Assembly (NCBI GenBank): GCA_001898995.1
Contig: MKVZ01000005.1
Location: 107,652 to 171,651, forward strand
DNA: 64,000 nucleotides
Reading direction: 5' to 3'
DNA from: Rhizobiales bacterium 63-22
GTDB taxonomy: Bacteria; Pseudomonadota; Alphaproteobacteria; Rhizobiales; Rhizobiaceae
The translations under genes and the position numbers were made by a program. Under the pieces are notes generated by a model. The model worked only from the letters and a program-made list of their open reading frames with translations. It was not told where the DNA came from and did not search any database. This document shows positions 8,438-18,308 of the stretch, one piece after another (position 1 is the first letter of the stretch; the number at the start of each line of letters is the position of its first letter).

Positions 8438-9406
8438 ATGAGCGCGCTTCCCGGTTATGACGATGTGGCGGCCGCCGCCCGCCGCATCGAAGGCCATGCC
8501 CATCGCACCCCGGTGCTGACTTCGGCCACAGTGGATGCGCAGACCGGCGCGCACTTCTTCTTCAAGGCCGAGAATTTCCAGCGCATCGGGGCTTTCAAAT
8601 TCCGCGGCGCGTTCAACGCCCTGTCGCAGTTCACCGAGATGCAGAGGAAGCGCGGCGTGCTCGCCTTTTCCTCCGGCAACCATGCGCAGGCCGTGGCCCT
8701 GTCGGCGAAGCTGCTCGGCATTCCCGCCACCATATTGATGCCGGAGGATGCGCCGGCATCCAAGCTCGCGGCCACGCGCGGTTATGGTGCGAAGGTCGTC
8801 ACCTTCGACCGCTATAAGGAAGACCGCAACGCGCTCGCGAAGGCGCTGGCGGAAGAGCAGGGGCTGACGCTGATCCCGCCCTACGACCATCCGCATATCA
8901 TCGCCGGGCAGGGCACGGCGGCGAAGGAACTGATCGAGGAGACGGGGCCGCTCGACGCGCTGTTCGTTCCGCTCGGCGGCGGCGGATTGCTGTCCGGCTG
9001 CGCACTGGCGGCCAGAGCCCTTTCGCCGGACTGCGCGGTTTTCGGGGTCGAACCGGAAGCGGGCGACGACGGGAGGCAATCGTTGCGCGCGGGCCGGATC
9101 GTTCATATCGATACGCCGAGGACGCTGGCCGACGGCGCGCAGACGCAGGCGCTGGGCGAGACGACCTTTCCCATCATCCGCGAGACGGTGCGCGACATTC
9201 TCACCGCCGACGATGGCGAACTGGTGCAGGCGATGCGGTTCTTCGCAAGCCGTATGAAGATCGTGGTGGAACCGACCGGCTGCCTCGCCTTTGCCGCGGC
9301 AAGGCGGGTGGCGGCAGATTGGCGCGGCAAGCGCGTCGGCATCATCGTCTCCGGTGGCAATGTCGATCTGGAGCGCTTCGGGGCGCTTATCGAAAAGGGT
9401 GTTTGA
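8438..9406 (+). CDS. Threonine/serine dehydratase-like PLP enzyme
   Basis: This is a fold-type II PLP enzyme of 322 residues. The PLP lysine is in 'IGAFKFRGAFNAL', the substrate loop is 'SSGNHAQAVA', and the phosphate-binding glycine loop is 'LGGGGLLSG'. There is no C-terminal ACT-like regulatory domain, so it resembles the short catabolic threonine dehydratases and serine racemases rather than biosynthetic IlvA. Position 26 bases after ilvH could suggest supply of 2-oxobutyrate for isoleucine, but the reaction cannot be fixed from sequence. AAGGGGA precedes the start; the ATG at 8433 is rejected because it reads into a stop after two codons. Confidence 0.85.
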   Translation: MSALPGYDDVAAAARRIEGHAHRTPVLTSATVDAQTGAHFFFKAENFQRIGAFKFRGAFNALSQFTEMQRKRGVLAFSSGNHAQAVALSAKLLGIPATILMPEDAPASKLAATRGYGAKVVTFDRYKEDRNALAKALAEEQGLTLIPPYDHPHIIAGQGTAAKELIEETGPLDALFVPLGGGGLLSGCALAARALSPDCAVFGVEPEAGDDGRQSLRAGRIVHIDTPRTLADGAQTQALGETTFPIIRETVRDILTADDGELVQAMRFFASRMKIVVEPTGCLAFAAARRVAADWRGKRVGIIVSGGNVDLERFGALIEKGV

Positions 9407-9454
9407 TCACGGTTTGATCTTGTTTTCGGGCGGCGAATCCTGTCTGAAGGAGAG

Positions 9455-10576
9455 ATGCAATTCTCACCGGAACAGGATCGGGCGCTCAAGGCCGTCGGAC
9501 AGTGGCTGAAAGAGGGCAACAGCCCGGTTTTTCGGCTGTTCGGCTATGCCGGCACCGGCAAGACCACGCTGGCGCGCTATTTCGCCGAGCATGTGGACGG
9601 CGACGTGCAGTTCGCCGCCTTCACCGGCAAGGCGGCGCAGGTTCTGCGCTCGCGCGGGGCGAGCAATGCGCGCACGCTGCATTCGCTGATCTATCGTCCG
9701 CGCGGCGAGGAGGCGGTGGAGGACGAGACCACCGGCAAGACCTCCATCTCGCCGACCTTCTCGCTCAACCGGCAAAGCCCGGTCGCCAAGGCGGCGCTGA
9801 TCGTGGTGGACGAGTGCTCCATGGTGGACGAGGCGCTGGGCCGCGACCTGATGAGCTTCGGCACGCCGATCCTCGTTCTGGGCGATCCGGGACAGTTGCC
9901 GCCCATCTCCGGCGGCGGCTTCTTCACCGAACACGAGCCGGATTTCCTGCTCACCGAGATTCATCGGCAGGCGCAGGACAATCCCATCATCCGCATGGCG
10001 CTCGACGTGCGTGAGGGCCGGCCGCTGCCCTATGGCGATCATGGCACGGCGCGCGTCATCACCAAGGCCGAGGTCAATCAGGATATGGTGATGGAGGCGG
10101 ATCAGGTGCTGGTCGGCACCAACCGCACAAGGCGGCGCTACAACCAGCGCCTGCGCGAACTGAAGGGCTTCGACGCGGATTATCCGCAGGCCGGCGACAA
10201 GCTCGTCTGCCTGCGCAACGATCCGGCCAAGGGCCTGCTCAACGGCTCGCTGTGGAAGGTGATGACCGCTTCCAAGGAGACGGTGAAGCCCGGCATCAAC
10301 CTGCTCGTCTCGCCGGAAGACGACGATCGCGGCGTTGCCAAGATCAAGCTCCTGAAGGCCCAGTTCGAGGACCCGGACACGGAAATTTCGTGGCAGATGA
10401 AAAAGCGCTACGACGATTTCGACTATGGCTATGCGCTGACCGTGCACAAGGCGCAGGGCTCGCAATGGGGCAATGTCGTGCTTTTCGACGAGAGCTACGC
10501 TTTCCGCGACACGCGCGAGCGCTGGCTCTATACCGCCGTCACGCGGGCGGCGGAGCGGCTGACCGTGGTCAGGTAG
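9455..10576 (+). CDS. RecD-like ATP-dependent DNA helicase (AAA, SF1)
   Basis: This is a compact superfamily 1 helicase of 373 residues. Motif I is 'FGYAGTGKTTLAR' (about 28-40), motif II 'LIVVDECSMVDEA', motif III 'LGDPGQLPPISGGGF', then 'LTVHKAQGSQWGNV' and the UvrD-like C-terminal 'YTAVTRAAERLTVV'. It lacks the N-terminal region of RecD2 and is closer in size to Dda/Pif1-like single-domain helicases. A role in DNA repair or replication restart is likely but not shown. It has a good ribosome site (AAGGAGA) three bases before ATG 9455. It ends 22 bases before a convergent gene. Confidence 0.85.
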   Translation: MQFSPEQDRALKAVGQWLKEGNSPVFRLFGYAGTGKTTLARYFAEHVDGDVQFAAFTGKAAQVLRSRGASNARTLHSLIYRPRGEEAVEDETTGKTSISPTFSLNRQSPVAKAALIVVDECSMVDEALGRDLMSFGTPILVLGDPGQLPPISGGGFFTEHEPDFLLTEIHRQAQDNPIIRMALDVREGRPLPYGDHGTARVITKAEVNQDMVMEADQVLVGTNRTRRRYNQRLRELKGFDADYPQAGDKLVCLRNDPAKGLLNGSLWKVMTASKETVKPGINLLVSPEDDDRGVAKIKLLKAQFEDPDTEISWQMKKRYDDFDYGYALTVHKAQGSQWGNVVLFDESYAFRDTRERWLYTAVTRAAERLTVVR

Positions 10577-10598
10577 GCTCTTCCCTTGTCAGGCCGTG

Positions 10599-10994
10599 TC
10601 AGGGCGACGGCTGCGCATCGAGCCATTTCCACGCCTCCTCCTCCGCTTCCGTCTCGAAGGCGCGCATTTCGATGGAGATGAAGGGCTGCACGAGCGTGAT
10701 GCTCGCCTGTATCCAGAGCGGACCGCCGACGATAGCGTAGCGGCGCAGGTGGCGCAGCGATTTGGCACGCATGGACAGCATGCTTTCCGAAAAGGCTGCC
10801 CCCCAGTCCATGCCCTCATAGCCGGCGAGCCGGATCAGGAGGTCGATTTCCTCCTGCGTCTCATAGGCCGCGTCGAGAAGGCCATAGAGGTTCTCCAACG
10901 CCGAGTCGTCGAGATGCCCCTCTATTTCGAAGGCGAAAACATCTTCTTTACTGGTCGGGATACGCCGGACGACGGGCATGGCTTCCTGCCGCAT
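10599..10994 (-). CDS. SpoIIAA-like / STAS-type small cytosolic protein
   Basis: This 131-residue soluble protein has the pattern of the SpoIIAA-like family (PF11964). It shows 'VFAFEIEGHLDDSALENLYGLLDAA', 'IDLLIRLAGYEGMDWGAAF', 'RRYAIVGGPLWIQASITL' and a C-terminal 'FETEAEEEAWKWL', where the last helix WxWL is typical. These proteins have a STAS/SEC14-like fold of unknown role. A GGAG sits seven bases before ATG 10994, which supports that start over the internal Met at 10979. It is divergent from pdxJ with a 191-base spacer. Confidence 0.75.
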   Translation of the reverse strand: MRQEAMPVVRRIPTSKEDVFAFEIEGHLDDSALENLYGLLDAAYETQEEIDLLIRLAGYEGMDWGAAFSESMLSMRAKSLRHLRRYAIVGGPLWIQASITLVQPFISIEMRAFETEAEEEAWKWLDAQPSP

Positions 10995-11185
10995 AGTGAT
11001 CTCCGTTTCTGTTCTGCGTGCGTTGAATCAAACGTTTTGGGCCGCCGAAAGTTGCGGATTAGCCTCATTCCGTTCGCAAGAATGACAAGATTTGGGGATC
11101 GGCGGCAGTTTGTGGCCGGAAAACACTCACACTTTTTCGCGGCGGACGATATAAAGGGCCAAATACTGCCGGGAGAAGTGCGTTT

Positions 11186-11926
11186 ATGCCTGCGAAATTA
11201 TCCGTCAATCTCAACGCGGTAGCCATGCTCCGCAACCGGCGGGACTTGCCCTGGCCCAATGTGATCGTCCTTGGACGCGCGGCGCTTTCCGCCGGCGCGG
11301 CGGGGCTGACGGTGCATCCGCGCCCGGACCAGCGCCATATCCGTTTTTCCGATCTCGCCGACATACGCGCGCTGATAGACGACGAGTTTCCGCAGGCGGA
11401 ATTCAACATCGAGGGCTATCCGACCGCGGACTTTCTGGCGCTGGTCGAAAGGCACGAGCCGGAGCAGGTGACGCTGGTGCCGGACGATCCATCGCAGGCG
11501 ACCTCCGATCACGGCTGGGATTTCAACGCGAGGGCGGATTTCCTCGCGCCTGTCGTGGCGCGGATAAAATCGCTCGGCATCCGCGTATCGCTGTTCGCCG
11601 ATCCCGATCCGGCGGGATTCGACAAGGCGAAGGCCATCGGCGCGGACCGCGTGGAACTCTATACGGGGCCTTACGGCGCGGCCCATGACGACCCGGCTGC
11701 GGTGACTCGCGAACTGGACAAGCTCGGCCGGGCGGCCGATGCGGCGCTCGCGCTCGGCCTCGCTGTCAATGCCGGCCACGACCTGACGGTGGAAAACCTG
11801 CCGCCGCTGGTAAAACGCATTCCGCACTTAAGCGAAGTGTCCATCGGGCATGGACTGACGGCGGACGCGCTGATGTACGGCATGCCGGCCACGGTCGGCC
11901 GCTTCATCACCGCGCTGGCCGGGTGA
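11186..11926 (+). CDS. pdxJ: Pyridoxine 5'-phosphate synthase PdxJ
   Basis: PdxJ condenses 1-deoxy-xylulose 5-phosphate with 3-amino-1-hydroxyacetone 1-phosphate to make pyridoxine 5'-phosphate (DXP-dependent vitamin B6 route). The protein (246 aa) is a TIM barrel. Family motifs are '[16 protein letters not shown]' at the start (active-site Asn), '[14 protein letters not shown]' (catalytic His), 'EFNIEGYPT', '[18 protein letters not shown]' and '[13 protein letters not shown]'. The ribosome site GGAGAAG precedes ATG 11186. A TATAAA about 35 bases upstream may be part of its promoter. Confidence 0.95.
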   Translation: MPAKLSVNLNAVAMLRNRRDLPWPNVIVLGRAALSAGAAGLTVHPRPDQRHIRFSDLADIRALIDDEFPQAEFNIEGYPTADFLALVERHEPEQVTLVPDDPSQATSDHGWDFNARADFLAPVVARIKSLGIRVSLFADPDPAGFDKAKAIGADRVELYTGPYGAAHDDPAAVTRELDKLGRAADAALALGLAVNAGHDLTVENLPPLVKRIPHLSEVSIGHGLTADALMYGMPATVGRFITALAG

Positions 11927-12058
11927 ACCGCCCATGCGTCCCATCATGCGCCATGCCCGATCCGACCGCCATATGCGGCATCCGTTCCGATATCCTGCCA
12001 TTGCCGGCTCCATCATCGAGGGCAGGGCCATTTTCAGGAAGGCGCGAGGGGCCTGCAT

Positions 12059-14062
12059 ATGAACGATAAGTCGAACGGCAAGACCCCCGCAAACGACGCG
12101 CCGAAAGATGCGGGGTCGACGGAACTGCCGGCAAATCCCACCTTGCCGGCCGGAATCGTTCCCGATACGGCGCCCGCCGCCACGGCTTCCGAGGAAGCGG
12201 GGCACCTCAACGACAGCATGAAGACACTGGTGCTCGGCGCGCTCGGTGTGGTCTACGGCGACATCGGAACCAGCCCGATCTATGCCTTTCGCGAGGCCCT
12301 GCATGCCGCCGCATCCGACGGCTCGCTGCCGCGCAGCGATATTCTGGGCGTCGTCTCGCTCATCTTCTGGGCGCTGACGCTGGTCGTGACGGTCAAATAT
12401 GTGCTGTTCGTGCTGCGCGCGGACAATAACGGCGAGGGCGGCATCCTGTCGCTGATGGCGCTGGTGCGCGCGGCCCTCAAGGGGCGGCCGGACCTGATCC
12501 TCGGCGTCGGCATATGCGGGGCGGCTCTGTTCTTCGGCGACGCCGTCATTACGCCGGCCATTTCGGTGCTTTCGGCGGCTGAAGGTCTGGAGATCGTCGC
12601 GCCGGATCTGACGCCTTTTGTGGTGCCGGTCACGGTCGTCATTCTGGTAACCCTGTTCTCGGTGCAGAAATTCGGCACGGCCAAGGTCGCCAACGTGTTC
12701 GGTCCCGTCATGGTGGTATGGTTCCTGGCGCTCGGCGCATCGGGTCTGTGGCATATTTTCGACGATCCGAGCGTGTTCGCCGCGCTCAATCCCTATTATG
12801 CGGTGTATTTCCTTACCGCCAGCCCCGGCGTCGCCTTCATCACCGTCGGCGCGGTCTTCCTCGCCATGACGGGTGCGGAGGCGCTTTACGCCGATCTCGG
12901 CCATTTCGGGCGCAGGCCGATCGTGATCGCATGGTTGTGGATCGTGTTCCCCTGCCTCGTGCTGAACTATTTCGGACAGGCCGCCTTCGTCCTGTCCCAT
13001 AACGACAAGGCGGAACTTCCCTTCTTCCAGATGCTGCCGGGCTTCGCGCTGCTGCCGATGGTGATCCTCGCCACCGCCGCGACCGTGATCGCCAGCCAGG
13101 CGGTCATCACCGGCGCCTACTCCATGGCGCGTCAGGCGGTGCAACTGAACATCCTGCCGCGTCTGGAAATCATGCATACGTCCGAGAAGCTGCACGGGCA
13201 GATCTACATCCCGCGCGTCAACCTGCTCCTGGGGCTTGCCGTGGTGATCCTCGTGCTCGGCTTCGAGAAATCGAGCAACCTCGCCGCAGCCTACGGCATC
13301 GCGGTGACGGGCAACATGCTGGTGACGACGGTGATGCTCTATATCGTCATGACCCGCATCTGGAACTGGCGGATAAGCCGTGCCCTGCCGCTCACTCTCT
13401 GTTTCCTGACGATAGACGTGCTGTTTTTCAGCGCCAACATCATCAAGGTGGAGGAGGGCGGCTGGGCGTCGATCAGCATCGCCGTCGTCCTCGTCATCAT
13501 CATGTGGACATGGGTGCGCGGCACGCGGTATCTGTTCCAGAAATCCCGCAAGGCGGAAGTGCCGCTCGATCTCATCGTCGCGCAGATGGAGAAGCGACCG
13601 CCGATCATCGTGCCGGGCACGGCGGTGTTCCTGACCGGCGATCCCAAGAGCGCCCCAACCGCCCTCATGCACAGCCTCAAGCATTACAAGGTTCTGCACC
13701 AGAACAACGTCATACTGACCGTGGTGACGGCGTCGAAGCCATGGGTCGTCACTGCCGACCGGGCGCGCGTGTCGCAATATAACGAACGCTTCATGCAGGT
13801 GACGCTGACTTTCGGCTACATGCAGCAGCCCAACATTCCGCGCGCTCTCGGTGTCTGCCGCAAGCTCGGCTGGAAGTTCGACATCATGACGACGTCGTTC
13901 TTCTTGTCGCGGCGTTCGCTGAAGGCGTCGGTCCATTCCGGCATGCCGCTGTGGCAGGACAAGCTGTTCATCCTGCTCGCCCGCACCGCATCCGATGCGA
14001 CCGAATATTTCCATATTCCCACCGGCCGCGTGGTCGAGATCGGCACGCAGGTGAATATCTAA
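12059..14062 (+). CDS. kup: Kup-type potassium uptake protein
   Basis: This is a low-affinity K+/H+ symporter of the KUP/HAK family, 667 residues. After a roughly 55-residue polar N-terminal extension comes the signature '[23 protein letters not shown]', about twelve membrane helices, and a cytosolic C-terminal domain ending near 'VEIGTQVNI'. Length and motifs are typical. It stands alone: pdxJ ends 132 bases upstream, and a repeat plus a terminator follow downstream. Confidence 0.94.
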   Translation: MNDKSNGKTPANDAPKDAGSTELPANPTLPAGIVPDTAPAATASEEAGHLNDSMKTLVLGALGVVYGDIGTSPIYAFREALHAAASDGSLPRSDILGVVSLIFWALTLVVTVKYVLFVLRADNNGEGGILSLMALVRAALKGRPDLILGVGICGAALFFGDAVITPAISVLSAAEGLEIVAPDLTPFVVPVTVVILVTLFSVQKFGTAKVANVFGPVMVVWFLALGASGLWHIFDDPSVFAALNPYYAVYFLTASPGVAFITVGAVFLAMTGAEALYADLGHFGRRPIVIAWLWIVFPCLVLNYFGQAAFVLSHNDKAELPFFQMLPGFALLPMVILATAATVIASQAVITGAYSMARQAVQLNILPRLEIMHTSEKLHGQIYIPRVNLLLGLAVVILVLGFEKSSNLAAAYGIAVTGNMLVTTVMLYIVMTRIWNWRISRALPLTLCFLTIDVLFFSANIIKVEEGGWASISIAVVLVIIMWTWVRGTRYLFQKSRKAEVPLDLIVAQMEKRPPIIVPGTAVFLTGDPKSAPTALMHSLKHYKVLHQNNVILTVVTASKPWVVTADRARVSQYNERFMQVTLTFGYMQQPNIPRALGVCRKLGWKFDIMTTSFFLSRRSLKASVHSGMPLWQDKLFILLARTASDATEYFHIPTGRVVEIGTQVNI

Positions 14063-14093
14063 ACCGGCATATCCGGCAGACGATGTTTCGATT

Positions 14094-14196
14094 AGAGCAT
14101 GCCGCGCAAAGGTGTGTGGCGGTTTTGCGATAACGACGTGCGTTAAAATAACGACTTAAAGCGCGGAAAGCGAATCTGAAAGATCGCGACGCGCTT
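14094..14196 (+). repeat. Intergenic repeat, copy 1 (left of tetR)
   Basis: About 103 bp starting AGAGCATGCCGCGCAAAG and containing 'GCGGTTTTGCGATAACGAC' and 'GACGCGCTT' at the end. The same arrangement, in the same orientation and with high identity, is at 15057-15159. Short dispersed repeats of this style are common between genes of Brucella and relatives. Confidence 0.75.
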
Positions 14197-14197
14197 C

Positions 14198-14246
14198 AAG
14201 GGCGCTGCTCCGGGATCGGTCCGGGACGGCGCCCTTTATCTTTTTG
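14198..14246 (+). terminator. Terminator after kup and repeat copy 1
   Basis: AAGGGCGC (14198-14205) pairs with GCGCCCTT (14229-14236). An inner CCGGGA/TCCGGG pairing adds to the stem, and a T-rich stretch (TTTATCTTTTTG) follows. It most likely ends the kup transcript. Confidence 0.7.
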
Positions 14247-14371
14247 TCCTCCTTTTGGACCTCATTGCCGATATTTCCCGTCTCCGAGCTTCCGGCAGGG
14301 GCCGGTTTTGCGCGAAATCATGAAAAATTGGCCTTGACCGCGTCCGCGGCAGACGTTAAATGATGGGAACC

Positions 14372-14398
14372 GTACCGTACGGTACCATGCTGCGGTAC
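14372..14398 (+). promoter_or_regulatory. Candidate TetR operator
   Basis: GTACCGTACGGTAC (14372-14385) is a perfect 14-base palindrome. A further half-site GCGGTAC follows at 14392-14398. It lies 30 bases before the TetR start, between a divergent-free upstream region and the gene. TetR regulators usually bind such palindromes at their own promoter, so autoregulation is likely. Confidence 0.6.
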
Positions 14399-14415
14399 GA
14401 TTGGAGGAAACCCCG

Positions 14416-15057
14416 GTGAGCAACGCTGGCGACAAATTGCAGGCCCGCAGGCCCGAGCCGCTTTCGCCGCGCCAGAACGATGTTCTGGAGCAGGCGCTGC
14501 GCCTCCTCGTGGAAGGCGGCGATCGCGCGCTGACCACGGCCAGCATCGCGCGCGCGGCCAATTGCTCCAAGGAAAGCCTCTACAAATGGTTCGGCGACCG
14601 CGACGGGCTTCTCACCGCCATGGTGCGCTGGCAGGCGTCGAAGGTGCGCGTGGTGCCGCTGGCACGCAACAAGCTCGACGCGCAATCGCTGTTTTCGAGC
14701 CTCGAACATTTCGCCCGCGACTGGCTGCTGGTCCTGTCCGGGCAGACCTCCATCGCGCTCAACCGGCTCGCGGTCAGCCACGCGGCATCGGGCAAGTCGG
14801 CGCTGGGCGATATCGTGCTCGCCAACGGACCGGTTGCCATGGCCGAGCGGCTCAAGCCCGTCCTGCTTCTGGGGCTGGAGGCGCGGCTGCTTGCCTTCGA
14901 CGACATAGACGAAGCGTTCCGCACGTTTTTCGGGCTGGTGGTCCGGGACATGCAGATTCGGCTGCTGCTCGGCGACCGGCTGGAACTGACTGACGACGTG
15001 GTCATCCGGGACGCCCGGCGCGCCACGAAGCAGTTTTTCGCTCTTTACGGAGCCTAG
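14416..15057 (+). CDS. TetR/AcrR family transcriptional regulator
   Basis: This is a one-component repressor of 213 residues. An N-terminal TetR helix-turn-helix lies at about residues 15-60 ('QALRLLVEGGDRALTTASIARAANCSKESLYKWFGDRDGLL'), followed by an all-helical ligand domain. The start is GTG 14416, because GGAGGA (14403-14408) stands eight bases before it; a TTG at 14401 in the same frame overlaps that site. The gene is bracketed by two direct copies of a repeat and precedes ilvC in the same direction. Ligand and targets are unknown. The perfect palindrome upstream suggests it represses itself. Confidence 0.87.
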   Translation: MSNAGDKLQARRPEPLSPRQNDVLEQALRLLVEGGDRALTTASIARAANCSKESLYKWFGDRDGLLTAMVRWQASKVRVVPLARNKLDAQSLFSSLEHFARDWLLVLSGQTSIALNRLAVSHAASGKSALGDIVLANGPVAMAERLKPVLLLGLEARLLAFDDIDEAFRTFFGLVVRDMQIRLLLGDRLELTDDVVIRDARRATKQFFALYGA

Positions 15058-15159
15058 CGCATGTCGCGCAAAAGTGCGTAGCGGTTTTGCGATAACGACA
15101 TGCGCAAAAACAAAGGGTTAAAGCACGGAAAGCGATCGACAAGATCGCGACGCGCTTTA
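15057..15159 (+). repeat. Intergenic repeat, copy 2 (right of tetR)
   Basis: This is a direct copy of the element at 14094-14196, sharing 'TCGCGCAAAAGTGCG', 'AGCGGTTTTGCGATAACGACA', 'TTAAAGCACGGAAAGCGAT' and 'GATCGCGACGCGCTTTA' with small differences. It begins in the tetR stop region and ends about 50 bases before ilvC. Confidence 0.75.
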
Positions 15160-15165
15160 GAAACC

Positions 15166-15183
15166 GGTGGCCGTGAGGCCACC
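15166..15183 (+). promoter_or_regulatory. Perfect hairpin in the ilvC leader
   Basis: GGTGGCC (15166-15172), loop GTGA, GGCCACC (15177-15183). It stands 28 bases before the ilvC start and leaves the AAGGGA ribosome site free. It has no T-run. A regulatory role is possible but unproven. Confidence 0.4.
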
Positions 15184-15208
15184 ATGCAAGATGCAACGAA
15201 GGGAATAG

Positions 15209-16231
<1,023 letters not shown>

Positions 16232-16262
16232 CCGGTTTTTCCAGTCGGGGCGATCTTTGAAG

Positions 16263-16328
16263 AGGGGCGTTCATCGCGCCCCTCGACGCGATGATGAAGC
16301 CTGTCTCCGGGAATATTCCGGGGACAGG
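16263..16328 (+). terminator. Two hairpins after ilvC
   Basis: GAGGGGCG pairs with CGCCCCTC (16263-16285). CCTGTCTCCGG pairs with CCGGGGACAGG (16298-16328). Neither is followed by a strong T-run. They probably define the ilvC 3' end. Confidence 0.45.
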
Positions 16329-16455
16329 CGAATGTGATTTCAGATTCCGCTTCATCTTTTTGTTTTCACCGTATCGACGCGGCTCCCGGATGTTTCCGTT
16401 CTGCCGCAAATGCTTTATGGAGCGGGATATTCCGTTTGATGTAAGGAGATTTCCA

Positions 16456-17688
16456 GTGCAGGACTGGGAAAACGTACTCGCAACACGCTCCGCACGCATG
16501 CGCGCGTCGGAAATCCGCGAACTTCTGAAGCTGCTGGAGCGCCCCGATATCATCTCGTTCGCGGGCGGCATTCCCGACCCGGCTTTGTTCCCGCACGAAG
16601 CGTTCCAGTCCGCCTACAAGTCGATCCTGACCGGCCCGGAAGCCAATGCGGCGCTGCAATATTCCATCTCTGAAGGCTACAAGCCGCTCAGGAGCTGGCT
16701 GGTGGGCGAACTCGCCCGCTTCGGCATTGCCTGCACCGAGGATAATGTGTTCATCACCTCCGGCTCGCAGCAGGCGCTCGATTATCTCGGCAAGCTGCTC
16801 CTGTCGCCGGGCGATACGGCGCTCGTCACCGCACCGACCTATCTTGGCGCGCTTCAGGCCTTCAACGCCTATGAGCCGAACTACGACACGCTCACCATCA
16901 ACGGCAACCGTACGCCGTACTCCTACAGGCAGGTCGCGGAGAAAGCGGGCGGCAAGGTGAAATTCGCCTATCTTTCGGCTGATTTCTCCAACCCGACCGG
17001 CGAAACCGTCGACCTTGCGGGCCGTGAGAAGCTGCTGGCGCAGGCGGACGAGTTGGACATTCCCGTTATCGAGGATGCCGCCTACCAGCATCTTCGCTAT
17101 GACGGCACGGCTATCCCGCCGATCCTCGCGCTCGACATCGCCCGCAACGGCGGCGATATCGAAAAGACCCGCACCATCTATTGCGGCTCCTTTTCCAAGA
17201 CGCTGGCTCCGGGCCTGCGCGTCGGCTTCGTGGTCGCGGCCATGCCGGTCATCCGCAGGCTCGTGCTCATGAAGCAGGCGGCGGACCTGCATTCCTCCAC
17301 CATCAATCAGATCGCCGTTCACCGCGTCGCGGCCGAGGCGTTCGATACGCAGGTGGCGAAGGTCGGCAAGGTCTATAAGCACCGCCGCGACAGGATGCTG
17401 GACGCGCTCGGGCGCTACATGCCGGAAGGCACGGCCTGGACAAAGCCGGAAGGCGGCATGTTCATCTGGGTCACGCTGCCCGAGGGCATGGACGGTGCCT
17501 CGCTGCTCGCCGCGTCCATCGAGAGCGAGAAGGTGGCCTTCGTGCCGGGCAAGGCGTTTTTTGCCGATGCCTCGGGCGCCAACACGCTGCGGCTCAGCTA
17601 TTCCTGCGCCAATGACGAGATGATCGAGGAAGGCATCAAGCGGCTTGGCCGCCTGATCCGCACCCATATGGAGCCGGCGGCAGCCTGA
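16456..17688 (+). CDS. PLP-dependent aminotransferase (class I/II, 2-aminoadipate type)
   Basis: This is a fold-type I aminotransferase of 410 residues. The N-terminal 'RPDIISFAGGIPDPALFPHE' and 'LQYSISEGYKPLRSWLVGEL' are typical of the MocR/LysN-like subgroup (2-aminoadipate or aromatic/branched-chain aminotransferases). The PLP lysine is in 'YCGSFSKTLAPGLRVGF'. The start is GTG 16456, since AAGGAG lies at 16443-16448, seven bases upstream; the longer in-frame reading from 16291 has no such site and no homology. Location after ilvC invites a role in branched-chain amino acid metabolism, but substrate is not decided by sequence. Confidence 0.87.
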   Translation: MQDWENVLATRSARMRASEIRELLKLLERPDIISFAGGIPDPALFPHEAFQSAYKSILTGPEANAALQYSISEGYKPLRSWLVGELARFGIACTEDNVFITSGSQQALDYLGKLLLSPGDTALVTAPTYLGALQAFNAYEPNYDTLTINGNRTPYSYRQVAEKAGGKVKFAYLSADFSNPTGETVDLAGREKLLAQADELDIPVIEDAAYQHLRYDGTAIPPILALDIARNGGDIEKTRTIYCGSFSKTLAPGLRVGFVVAAMPVIRRLVLMKQAADLHSSTINQIAVHRVAAEAFDTQVAKVGKVYKHRRDRMLDALGRYMPEGTAWTKPEGGMFIWVTLPEGMDGASLLAASIESEKVAFVPGKAFFADASGANTLRLSYSCANDEMIEEGIKRLGRLIRTHMEPAAA

Positions 17689-17698
17689 AAACTGCCGT

Positions 17699-18115
17699 TT
17701 ATTGGAACGGCGAATTGCAGCTCTGGCGCGGCCCGGCAAGCGGCTGGTAGGTGTCGTCTGAACTGCGATAGCTGCGATAATGGTTCGAGCACCACTGGAT
17801 ATGATTGCTGCTCGGACCGAAGGTCCTGATCGGCGGGCGCGCGGAGGGGTACACTTTCAGCGGCTCGCCGTTTCTGTAGATGAGAACGCCGTCGCTGCCG
17901 ATATAGGTGTTGCTGCCGCGGCAGGTGGTGGAGCCGTAGCATCCGCGCGAGGTGGGGCCGGGCCGGTCGAGGCCCGAGTTGCCCGGGATAGGCGGTGTGG
18001 AGGGACGCAGCGAAGGCACGTAGGGCGTGTTCAGATCGACCGCCATGCCCCGTCCGGTGGCCGCGAACACCGACAGGCCCGAAACGAGGGCTATGGACAG
18101 GGCCTTTGCGAACAT
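17699..18115 (-). CDS. BA14K-like secreted protein
   Basis: This 138-residue protein has an N-terminal signal peptide ('KALSIALVSGLSVFAATGRGMA'), a Pro-rich middle, and four cysteines beyond the signal. The C-terminus 'WCSNHYRSYRSSDDTYQPL' followed by a late Cys matches the BA14K motif (WCxxRYRSYdpxxxTY). BA14K proteins of Brucella and rhizobia are small immunoreactive envelope proteins with lectin-like activity reported for one member. The gene is convergent with the aminotransferase, 10 bases apart. Confidence 0.72.
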   Translation of the reverse strand: MFAKALSIALVSGLSVFAATGRGMAVDLNTPYVPSLRPSTPPIPGNSGLDRPGPTSRGCYGSTTCRGSNTYIGSDGVLIYRNGEPLKVYPSARPPIRTFGPSSNHIQWCSNHYRSYRSSDDTYQPLAGPRQSCNSPFQ

Positions 18116-18308
18116 CGTGCGATACCTCGCTTGAATCTCTGACTTTTTTTATCTGACGCACATCTTCTCCGAAAGCCGTTTCATGCTTTTCGGGGCGTCC
18201 TTTGAATATGGGCGCTCATTGCGCGGAAATCACGGGCGCGGCGGGAATTTAACGACGCGGCGCGGAAACTCTTGCCAAGCGCGCCCGGAGCGGGAAGAGT
18301 GTCGGCGC

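Larger units (their letters stand above)
14063..14415. other. 353-base spacer between kup and tetR
   Basis: This non-coding spacer holds repeat copy 1 (14094-14196), an intrinsic terminator (14198-14246) and a palindromic candidate operator just before the TetR gene (14372-14398). No additional gene is visible. Confidence 0.6.

Noticed and set aside
11828..14014. 728-codon frame on the minus strand opposite kup
   Set aside because: It is a shadow of the kup gene, rich in Arg/His/Asp/Glu as expected for antisense reading of GC-rich DNA, with no family motifs.
16291..16455. 55-codon N-terminal extension of the aminotransferase
   Set aside because: A clear AAGGAG stands before GTG 16456 and the extension covers hairpins at the ilvC 3' end.
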